Shown here: piece by piece, positions 13,547 through 20,338 of the stretch
Numbering within the stretch: the first letter of the stretch is position 1
Layout of the letters: the number at the start of each line of letters is the position of its first letter
Assembly: GCA_033721915.1 (NCBI GenBank)
Contig: JAWWAC010000051.1
Coordinates: forward strand, 1-21,960
Length of the DNA: 21,960 nt
Direction of reading: 5' to 3'
Source: REBR01 sp033721915
GTDB taxonomy: Bacteria > Pseudomonadota > Gammaproteobacteria > Pseudomonadales > Oleiphilaceae
Translations under genes and position numbers: made by a program
Notes under the pieces: model-generated
Databases searched by the model: none
Seen by the model: the letters and a program-made list of their open reading frames with translations, nothing else
What the model was told of the DNA's origin: nothing

Positions 13547-14317
13547 TTAGCCGTAGCGGCCCGTGATGTAGTCTTCGGTCTGTTTCTTGTGGGGGTTGGT
13601 GAAGATGTCATTGGTCTCGCCAAACTCCACCATGTCCCCCATGTACATAAAGGCGGTGTAGTCCGACACACGGGCCGCCTGCTGCATGTTGTGGGTCACA
13701 ATCAGTATAGTAAAACGATCTTTGAGTTCGTGAATCAGTTCTTCGATTTTCAGGGTGGAAATGGGATCCAGTGCCGAGGCGGGCTCATCCAGCAACAGCA
13801 CTTCCGGCTGAATGGCAATGGCTCTGGCAATCACCAGTCGCTGCTGCTGGCCACCGGAGAGGCCGAAGGCGTTCACATGCAGGCGATCCTTGACCTCGTC
13901 CCACAGTGCCGCCCCCTGCAGTGCCTCTTCCACCGCATCGTCCAGTATGCGCTTGCTTTTCACACCCTGCAGACGCAGTCCATAGGCCACATTCTCATAG
14001 ATGGACTTGGGGAAAGGGTTCGGCTTCTGGAACACCATGCCCACGGAACGGCGCAGTTCCGCCACATCCACGCCTTTCTGGTAGATGTTCTGGTTGTCCA
14101 TGGTGATCTGCCCCTCGATGCGGCAGATGTCCACCAGGTCGTTCATGCGGTTGAAGCAGCGCAACAGCGTGGATTTGCCGCAACCGGAGGGGCCGATAAA
14201 CGCCGTCACCTTGTTTTCCGCCACTTCCAGATTGATGTTTTTCAGGGCCTGATCCTTGCCATAGAACAGGTTCAGGTCTTTCACCGCAATCTTGATGTTC
14301 TCGTTTCTCAGACTCAT
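13547..14317 (-). CDS. pstB: Phosphate ABC transporter ATP-binding protein PstB
   Basis: A 256-residue ABC ATPase of normal length for PstB. Walker A GPSGCGKST is at 42-50, with a Q-loop in GMVFQKPNPFPKSIYENV (PstB-typical), signature LSGGQQQR and Walker B VLLLDEPASALDP, followed by the switch His in LIVTHNMQQAARVSD. It powers phosphate import through PstC/PstA on the cytoplasmic face and takes part in the signal to PhoU/PhoR. The ATG follows GAGGT by a normal distance. The gene lies 51 nt after pstA and 12 nt before phoU. Confidence 0.98.
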   Translation of the reverse strand: MSLRNENIKIAVKDLNLFYGKDQALKNINLEVAENKVTAFIGPSGCGKSTLLRCFNRMNDLVDICRIEGQITMDNQNIYQKGVDVAELRRSVGMVFQKPNPFPKSIYENVAYGLRLQGVKSKRILDDAVEEALQGAALWDEVKDRLHVNAFGLSGGQQQRLVIARAIAIQPEVLLLDEPASALDPISTLKIEELIHELKDRFTILIVTHNMQQAARVSDYTAFMYMGDMVEFGETNDIFTNPHKKQTEDYITGRYG

Positions 14318-14368
14318 TGCATTACCTCTGGGCCAGTCGTTACTTGCCCCCGCCGGGGGCCCGCCGTC

Positions 14369-16036
14369 TTAATCGGATTCGCTGCGGAAACGCTCCCGCA
14401 AGCGGTTGCGCACACTGATCGCTGTCATATTCAGGGCCACGATCAGCAGCACCAGAATCAATGCCGTGGCGTACACCAGAGGCCTGGCGGCTTCCACGTT
14501 GGGGCTCTGGAAGCCCACGTCGTAGATGTGGAAGCCCAGGTGCATGATGCTCCGCTCCAGATGCACGAAGGGGAAGGTGCCGTCCACGGGCAGCGTCGGT
14601 GCCAGCTTCACCACGCCCACCAGCATCAGCGGCGCCACCTCACCGGCGGCACGGGCAATGGCCAGTATCACACCGGTCATCATGGCCGGCGTGGCCAGTG
14701 GCACCACCACTTTCCACAATGTCTCGGACTTGGTGGCCCCCAGTGCCAGACTGCCCTGTCGGACGGTGCTGGGAATGCGTGCCAGACCTTCCTCGGTGGA
14801 GACAATCACCACCGGCAGTGTCAGCAGAGCCAGTGTCAGTGAGGCCCAGATCAGACCCGGGCGGCCGAAGGTGGGCGACGGCAGTGATTCCGGGTAGAAA
14901 ATCTGGTCGATACTGCCCCCCACAATGTAGACGAAGAAGCCCAGACCGAAGACGCCGAAGACAATGCTGGGCACACCGGCCAGGTTGTACACCGAGATGC
15001 GGATGATCTTCAGCAGCGGCCCCTGTTTGGCGTATTCCCGCAGATAGATGGCCGCCAGTACACCCAGAGGGCTGACGATAATGGACATGATCAGCACCAT
15101 GGTGACGGTACCGAAGATGGCCGGGAAAATGCCGCCCTCGGTGTTGGCCTCACGGGGCTCCTCGGTGAGAAAGCTCCAGAAGCGATCCACGTACTCAGCG
15201 AGCTTGGCGAACAGACCCATGTTGTTGGGCTGGTCGGCGCGCACGATATTGGCCACCGAGATGGTCACTTCACGGCCATCCGGCAGCCGTGCCAGCAGGG
15301 TGTCGCTGCGGGTGGCCTTGCGCAGTTCCACCATTTCCTGGCGGATCTGCTCGTATTCCCTGTCCAGCATGGCCCGCTCCAGCTCCAGCTGGGCCAGTGC
15401 CTGGGCCATTTCCGCATCGGTTACGCCCGGGTCCATGTCCAGTCGGCGGCGCTCAAGGCGCAGTGCCTCGATCTGCTGGTTGATGCGCCCCACTTCGTAG
15501 CGCTCCAGCTCCCGCAGCTCCTCGAACAGCATCCCGGTGTCGGCCACGCTTTCCTGCAGTGCCGGCCACAGTTCGTCACCACGGAACACACCCTGGTCGG
15601 TGCGAACCTCCACAGGGTAGCCGAAGAAGTCGCCCCATTCACGACGCTCAAGGCGCATGGCGTTCTCGGGGTACTGCCATTCGCCCATGCCCACATCGGC
15701 GTACCAGGCAAAGTCGCGGCCATAATCCCGGTTGCCCTGCTTGATCAGGTGTCGGGTAATGGTGCTATTCTCATCAAATCCCTCCGGCAGAGTCACACCG
15801 GCATCCCTGGCCACAGCCCCGGGTATCACCTGGCTTCGCACCGGGACGCCCAGCACGGTGTGCTCTTCACCCTGATCGTTGGTCACGGTAAAGGTGACGA
15901 TATCCGCCGGCCAGAAGTGGGCCAGCCCCCGCACCGCGATCAGGGCAACCAGGCCCACCACCATGATCATGCAGATGGCCACTGCGCCGCCATTCAGCCA
16001 GACCCAGGGGGCACCGCTTTTCATCCAGTTTTTCAT
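14369..16036 (-). CDS. pstA: Phosphate ABC transporter permease PstA, long form
   Basis: A 555-residue permease, against about 300 for E. coli PstA. The extra part lies between the first membrane helix (about 12-37) and the permease core (from about 302). It is an extracytoplasmic region with a strongly predicted coiled coil (about 160-245; RINQQIEALRLERRRLDM, LELERAMLDREYEQIRQEMV). The core carries the coupling loop LGATKSETLWKVVVPLATPA and ends RNRLRERFRSESD. Long PstA proteins of this kind are known in Pseudomonas- and Vibrio-like bacteria. The role of the insert is not established. The ATG follows GAGGA, 41 nt after pstC. Confidence 0.95.
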   Translation of the reverse strand: MKNWMKSGAPWVWLNGGAVAICMIMVVGLVALIAVRGLAHFWPADIVTFTVTNDQGEEHTVLGVPVRSQVIPGAVARDAGVTLPEGFDENSTITRHLIKQGNRDYGRDFAWYADVGMGEWQYPENAMRLERREWGDFFGYPVEVRTDQGVFRGDELWPALQESVADTGMLFEELRELERYEVGRINQQIEALRLERRRLDMDPGVTDAEMAQALAQLELERAMLDREYEQIRQEMVELRKATRSDTLLARLPDGREVTISVANIVRADQPNNMGLFAKLAEYVDRFWSFLTEEPREANTEGGIFPAIFGTVTMVLIMSIIVSPLGVLAAIYLREYAKQGPLLKIIRISVYNLAGVPSIVFGVFGLGFFVYIVGGSIDQIFYPESLPSPTFGRPGLIWASLTLALLTLPVVIVSTEEGLARIPSTVRQGSLALGATKSETLWKVVVPLATPAMMTGVILAIARAAGEVAPLMLVGVVKLAPTLPVDGTFPFVHLERSIMHLGFHIYDVGFQSPNVEAARPLVYATALILVLLIVALNMTAISVRNRLRERFRSESD

Positions 16037-16077
16037 ACAATTCCTCTGCTTATAACGTGCTGGAGCATGAATGCCGG

Positions 16078-18375
16078 TTACAGACTGCTGTAGCGCTGAC
16101 GCAATCGCTGCCGCACGACTTCGGCAATGGTGTTCAGCACAAAGGTGAGGACAAACAACACCAGTGCCGCCAGAAACAGCGTCCGGAAGTGGGTGGAGCC
16201 CACGGCCGTTTCCGGCAGCTCCACGGCGATATTGGCGGACAGGGTGCGCATGCCCTCAAAGATATTGAAGTTGGTGACCGGGCTGTTGCCGGTGGCCATC
16301 AACACAATCATGGTCTCGCCAATGGCCCGGCCGAAGCCCATCATGACACCGGAGAAAATGCCCGGGCTGGCGGTGGGCAGCACCACACCCACCATGGTCT
16401 GCCAGCTGGTGGCACCCAGCGCCAGTGAGCCCTGTGTCAGATGACGGGGGACGTTGAACACCGCATCCTCGGCAATGGAGAAGATGGTGGGAATCACCGC
16501 GAAGCCCATGGCAATGCCCACGATCAGGGCATTGCGCTGGTCGTAGTTGATGCCCTGGTCGGTAAACCACTGGCGCATGCTGCCGCCAAAGAACCACACC
16601 TCCACATTGGGGCTGAGGCTGACGCAGACATAGCCCACCAGCAGGATCACCGGCACCAGCAGGGCCGCCTCCCAGCCGTCCGGGATGGCATTGCGCCAGG
16701 ACTGAGGAACCTTGGACCAGGCCAGGCCAAAAGCCAGCATGGACAGTGGCACCAGCACCAGAAGGCTGAATACCGCCGGCAAATGATTCTCCACAAAGGG
16801 CGCCAGCCACAGACCCGCCAGGAAGCCCAGTATGACCGTGGGCAGCGCCTCCATGATTTCAATGGTGGGCTTGACCATGCCACGCAGCCTGGGCGTCATG
16901 AAATACGCCGTGTAAATGGCCCCCATGATGGCCAGAGGCATGGCGAAGAGCATGGCGTAGAAGGCCGCCTTGAGGGTGCCCACGGACAGGGGCACCAGGC
17001 TCATCTTGGGCTCGAAGTCATCACTGCCCGCGGAGGACTGCCAGACGTAATGAGGTTCCGAGCGTCCCTCGTACCATACCTTCTGCCAGAGGGAGGAAAA
17101 GGAGGTTTCCGGGTGCTTGTTCCAGATCTCGGTGACCTGCATCTCACCGGACTGGTCCACTGACAGCAGACGGCCGTTGCGGGGCGAGATGGAAATCTGG
17201 GTGATGGCCTGATCACTCAACTGTTCACGCACCAGGTCGCTGTGGGACGTGGCGTGGTGGCCGCCCACCTCACCGGTGCTGTCCGCCACCCAGAAGCCCT
17301 TGCGGTAATGCTCCGGGGAGATGTCGGTAATGGCCCCCTGGTAGCTGCCGAACTCACGGATACGATTCAGGTGATACTCGTTGTTTTCGTCCCTGACGGG
17401 GAACCACTGGGTCACCTGGCCGTTACTGGTACCGGTGATCACCGAGACGGTGCCCACCAGAAAGTCCATGTCCGTCACATATCCCTGATCGGTGACCCGC
17501 AGACTCTCCACCAGACGGATGTCATTCAGGTTGTCGATGGAATAGTGGTGGAGCAAGCCCCGGTCATCGCTTACATACAGGTGCCGGAAGCGGTCGTTGA
17601 GCAGGATATGCTGCGGCGTCCCTTCAATGGGTTCCAGCTCATAAAGCTTTTTCTTCAGGGTGGTCTCGCCGGTCATCATGTTGGTTTTGGCGGTAAAGGT
17701 GGCCAGCAGCAGGTCGCCACCCTCCGTGACAGCCCCGACATAGGTGTTGTCACCCTGGCTCTGGGCGGTGATCAGTTTCAGTGGCCGCCCCTGATCGTCG
17801 ATGGTCACCGGCTCCTCACCCAGCGGGTATTCCAGGTCGGGTTCGATCACCCGTGTCTGGCCCGTTGGGAAAGTGTTGGTGTACTCGAGACGCACCAGGC
17901 TGGCCTGGCCGTTGTCATAGCCCAGGACCACCAGCCCCGTGCTGGCCTCACCCACTCCGGAGGCGGTGACAGTGGCTCCCTCCGGGCCGGGGATGTTCTC
18001 CGCCTTGCGGATGTCACCCCCCTCCACCTCAAAGAAGCTCACCTGACCCGAGCGGGTGAACACCGCGCCCAGTTCCTCGTAGCGCTCCAGTGCCAGGTGC
18101 ACCAGGTCATCCCCCACACTCACCGCGGGCAGTGGGTAGCTGAACTCCGGCTCCATGGTGGCCGACTTGAACATGGGCACCACTTCCGAGAACAGATAGA
18201 CAAAAATCAGTGTCAGTGCCGCCACCACACTGATGCCCGCGGCACCGATGCCGTAGCGTGAAAGACCGTCTTTCAGCGCCCGTTTGCGGCGCAGCTTTGC
18301 CCGTTGCTCGCGGCTTGGCAACAGGTCACTGCGGCGCTGGTTGGCGCCACCACTTGTGCTTGATTGAACAGACAT
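16078..18375 (-). CDS. pstC: Phosphate ABC transporter permease PstC, long form
   Basis: A 765-residue permease from the ATG at 18375 (E. coli PstC has about 320). An upstream in-frame TTG at 18450 lies inside the Pho box and cannot be the usual start. After a basic cytoplasmic tail and one membrane helix (about 42-67) comes a periplasmic region of about 370 residues, rich in beta-type repeats (for example VSVITGTSNGQVTQWFPV and GFWVADSTGEVGG) that look propeller-like. The permease core follows (TLKAAFYAMLFAMPLAIMGA, EIMEALPTVILGF), with the coupling loop LGATSWQTMVGVVLPTASPG and GFGRAIGETMIVLMATGN. It forms the import channel with PstA. It has its own Pho-box promoter downstream of the pstS terminator. 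Confidence 0.95.
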   Translation of the reverse strand: MSVQSSTSGGANQRRSDLLPSREQRAKLRRKRALKDGLSRYGIGAAGISVVAALTLIFVYLFSEVVPMFKSATMEPEFSYPLPAVSVGDDLVHLALERYEELGAVFTRSGQVSFFEVEGGDIRKAENIPGPEGATVTASGVGEASTGLVVLGYDNGQASLVRLEYTNTFPTGQTRVIEPDLEYPLGEEPVTIDDQGRPLKLITAQSQGDNTYVGAVTEGGDLLLATFTAKTNMMTGETTLKKKLYELEPIEGTPQHILLNDRFRHLYVSDDRGLLHHYSIDNLNDIRLVESLRVTDQGYVTDMDFLVGTVSVITGTSNGQVTQWFPVRDENNEYHLNRIREFGSYQGAITDISPEHYRKGFWVADSTGEVGGHHATSHSDLVREQLSDQAITQISISPRNGRLLSVDQSGEMQVTEIWNKHPETSFSSLWQKVWYEGRSEPHYVWQSSAGSDDFEPKMSLVPLSVGTLKAAFYAMLFAMPLAIMGAIYTAYFMTPRLRGMVKPTIEIMEALPTVILGFLAGLWLAPFVENHLPAVFSLLVLVPLSMLAFGLAWSKVPQSWRNAIPDGWEAALLVPVILLVGYVCVSLSPNVEVWFFGGSMRQWFTDQGINYDQRNALIVGIAMGFAVIPTIFSIAEDAVFNVPRHLTQGSLALGATSWQTMVGVVLPTASPGIFSGVMMGFGRAIGETMIVLMATGNSPVTNFNIFEGMRTLSANIAVELPETAVGSTHFRTLFLAALVLFVLTFVLNTIAEVVRQRLRQRYSSL

Positions 18376-18416
18376 AGGACGTTTCGCCTGAGTTGGGGAC
18401 CTCGGATTGCGGGAGG

Positions 18417-18449
18417 ATAATAAGACAGTTGTGTGACAACTATATGACA
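18417..18449 (-). promoter_or_regulatory. Pho box and promoter of pstC-pstA-pstB-phoU
   Basis: On the minus strand, TGTCATATAGTTGTCA (18449-18434) has two half-sites 11 bp apart, and a third half-site, TGTCT, follows at the same spacing (18427-18423). A -10-like TATTAT (18422-18417) begins 11 nt after the two-site box. The pstC ATG is about 40 nt further on. Confidence 0.8.
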
Positions 18450-18473
18450 ATGACTGTCACACAGCAGTCAGGC

Positions 18474-18507
18474 AAAAAAAAACCGGCGATTCCAGTCGCC
18501 GGTTTCC
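18474..18507 (-). terminator. Rho-independent terminator after pstS
   Basis: AACCGGCGA (18481-18489) and TCGCCGGTT (18496-18504) form a perfect 9-bp stem with a 6-nt loop. In the minus direction it is followed by a run of nine U residues. It stands 15-20 nt after the pstS stop, so most pstS transcripts should end here, giving more PstS than permease. Confidence 0.92.
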
Positions 18508-18521
18508 ATTTTACAGGGCCT

Positions 18522-19496
18522 TCAGTCGATGCCCAGTTCCTTGCGTTGCTTTTCGGCTACCGGTGCAGGCAGCGGAATGTAGCCGTCACGGTCGGTAATC
18601 TTCTGGCCTTCCTTGGACAGCACCATGCTCAGGAACTCACGCTGCAGGGGCGTCATGTCCTGGTTGGGCGCCTTGTTGACATAGACATACAGGAAGCGTG
18701 ACAGCGGATAGTCACCGGTGGAGGCGTTCTCGGCGTTGGGCGCGTAGAACTCGCCAGTATCCTCGGCTGACAGCGGAACGGCACGAACACCGGAAGTGAT
18801 GTAACCGATACCGGAGTAGCCGATGCCGTTGATGGACTCGCTCACACCCTGAACCACAGAGGCAGAGCCGGGCTGCTCGTTCATGGTGTTGCGGTAATCA
18901 CCGCCACACAGGGCATTCTTCTGGAAATAGCCGTAAGTGCCTGACACCGCGTTACGGCCATAAATGGCAATGTCACGGTTCTTCCACTCGTCTTCCAGGC
19001 CCAGGTCGCCCCAGCGGGTCACATCCTTCTCAAAACCACAACGGCGTGTCTCGGAGAAGACCGCATCCACCTGGGGGATGGTCATGCCTTCAATGGGGTT
19101 GTCCTTGTTGACGTACACCGCCAGCACGTCAATGGCCACGCGCACCAGTGTGGGCTCGTAGCCATGGGCCTCTTCAAAGGAGCGGATCTCGGAGGGGCGC
19201 ATCTTGCGGCTCATGGGGCCAAACTGCGCGGTGCCCTCGGTCAGGGCCGGAGGCGCTGTTGAAGAGCCGGCGCCCTGGATCTGGATGTTCACATTCGGGT
19301 AGTAGGCACGGAACTCTTCCGCCCAGAGAGTCATCAGGTTATTCAGTGTGTCGGAGCCAATGCTGGAGAGGCTGCCGGAAATGCCGCTGACCCGCTCGTA
19401 TTCGGGCAGGTTCGGGTCCACACGCTCTTCGGCGTAGGCGCCGCCCATGCCTGAGGCGATCAGTGCGGTGGCTGCGACCAGTGTCTTCAGTTTCAT
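18522..19496 (-). CDS. pstS: Phosphate-binding periplasmic protein PstS
   Basis: A 324-residue binding protein. The signal peptide MKLKTLVAATALIASGMGGAYA is followed by cleavage before EER. The PstS-type fold shows in SSIGSDTLNNLMTLWAEEF and the phosphate-binding loop QGAGSSTAPPALTEGTAQFG. Later, AIYGRNAVSGTYGYFQKNALC and GYSGIGYITSGV supply further ligand contacts. It captures phosphate in the periplasm and passes it to PstC/PstA. The ATG follows GGAGAA. It has its own Pho-box promoter (19541-19573) and terminator (18474-18507), so it can be made in excess of the membrane parts. Confidence 0.97.
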   Translation of the reverse strand: MKLKTLVAATALIASGMGGAYAEERVDPNLPEYERVSGISGSLSSIGSDTLNNLMTLWAEEFRAYYPNVNIQIQGAGSSTAPPALTEGTAQFGPMSRKMRPSEIRSFEEAHGYEPTLVRVAIDVLAVYVNKDNPIEGMTIPQVDAVFSETRRCGFEKDVTRWGDLGLEDEWKNRDIAIYGRNAVSGTYGYFQKNALCGGDYRNTMNEQPGSASVVQGVSESINGIGYSGIGYITSGVRAVPLSAEDTGEFYAPNAENASTGDYPLSRFLYVYVNKAPNQDMTPLQREFLSMVLSKEGQKITDRDGYIPLPAPVAEKQRKELGID

Positions 19497-19540
19497 GATG
19501 TTCTCCGGTTTCAGTGGATGGTTCTCACGGTAATGAAATC

Positions 19541-19573
19541 ATCATAAACCGGAAAAGTGACAGTTATGTGACA
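19541..19573 (-). promoter_or_regulatory. Pho box and promoter of pstS
   Basis: On the minus strand, TGTCACATAACTGTCA (19573-19558) has perfect TGTCA half-sites 11 bp apart with an AT-rich spacer. A -10-like TATGAT (19546-19541) follows after 11 nt, and the pstS ATG comes 45 nt later. This is the best Pho box in the window. Confidence 0.88.
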
Positions 19574-19640
19574 AGCCAAGACGGGCAACCCTGCCCCCGT
19601 TGATCCGGATCTGCGGCATACGGCAATGGACAAGCGATCG

Positions 19641-19705
19641 ATAGCTTACTCCAATCGCCCTGATAGACAGCCTTCTGTTTTAAAACGGCCGTTTCATTTT
19701 ATAAT
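19641..19705 (+). promoter_or_regulatory. ahpC promoter with a partial OxyR-like site
   Basis: A TATAAT -10 lies at 19700-19705, 59 nt before the ahpC ATG, with no good -35 (GTTTTA at 19677). Upstream, ATAG at 19641 and ATAG at 19663 are 22 bp apart with CAAT between them at 19652, matching the first three quarter-sites of the OxyR pattern ATAG-N7-CTAT-N7-ATAG-N7-CTAT; the last quarter (TCTG) does not match. The position next to a poor -35 fits an activator site. OxyR control is plausible, not shown. Confidence 0.4.
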
Positions 19706-19763
19706 TGCGCCGGAATTTTGACGAAGCCACTCACCACTCATCCTGTCGCAAAGAGGAAACCCT

Positions 19764-20327
19764 ATGTCACTGATCAATACGGAAGTGCAGCCTTTCAACG
19801 TCACCGCCTACGCCAACGGCGAATTCACCCAGGTTACGGAAGAGAACCTGAAAGGCCAGTGGAGCGTTTTCTTCTTCTACCCGGCGGACTTCACCTTTGT
19901 CTGCCCCACGGAGCTGGGTGACCTGGCGGACAACTACGACGAGTTCAAGAAGCTGGGTGTTGAGATCTACAGCGTCTCCACCGACACCCACTTCACCCAC
20001 AAAGCCTGGCACAGCAGCTCAGAGACCATCGGCAAGGTGACATTCCCCATGATCGCCGACCCCACCCACACACTGTCACGTCACTTTGATGTGCTGGTGG
20101 AAGAAGACGGCGTGGCCGAGCGTGGCACCTTTGTGGTGGACCCGGATGGCAAAATCCAGCTGATGGAAATCAACGCCGGCAATGTGGGCCGTAACGCGGC
20201 GGAGCTGCTGCGCAAGGTCAAGGCCGCCCAGTACGTGCGGGCCAACCCCAACGAAGTCTGCCCGGCCAAATGGGAAGAAGGCGAATCCACACTGGAGCCC
20301 TCACTGGATCTGGTGGGTAAGATCTGA
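19764..20327 (+). CDS. ahpC: Alkyl hydroperoxide reductase subunit C (2-Cys peroxiredoxin)
   Basis: A 187-residue typical 2-Cys peroxiredoxin, the same length as E. coli AhpC. The peroxidatic Cys47 is in FYPADFTFVCPTEL and the resolving Cys166 in EVCPAKW. The ATG at 19764 follows AGAGGA. It reduces hydrogen peroxide, organic peroxides and peroxynitrite in the cytoplasm and is recycled by AhpF, encoded 11 nt downstream. It is divergent from pstS. A possible OxyR site lies in the shared intergenic region. Confidence 0.97.
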   Translation: MSLINTEVQPFNVTAYANGEFTQVTEENLKGQWSVFFFYPADFTFVCPTELGDLADNYDEFKKLGVEIYSVSTDTHFTHKAWHSSSETIGKVTFPMIADPTHTLSRHFDVLVEEDGVAERGTFVVDPDGKIQLMEINAGNVGRNAAELLRKVKAAQYVRANPNEVCPAKWEEGESTLEPSLDLVGKI

Positions 20328-20338
20328 GGTTGATTGTC

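Noticed and set aside
13589..14842. A 417-codon plus-strand ORF
   Set aside because: Antisense to pstB and pstA, His- and Gln-rich as expected of a complementary frame, with no motifs.
17242..18261. A 339-codon plus-strand ORF
   Set aside because: Antisense to pstC, which has firm family motifs.
18376..18450. TTG start at 18450 extending PstC by 25 residues
   Set aside because: The extra codons lie within the Pho box and -10 of the pstC promoter; the ATG at 18375 is downstream of the expected transcript start.
19671..19700. TTTTAAAACGGCCGTTTCAT before ahpC as another copy of the island repeat
   Set aside because: It shares only about 20 bases (TTTTAAAACGG...TTTCAT) with 4891-4911 and lies in the core ahpC promoter; coincidence cannot be excluded.
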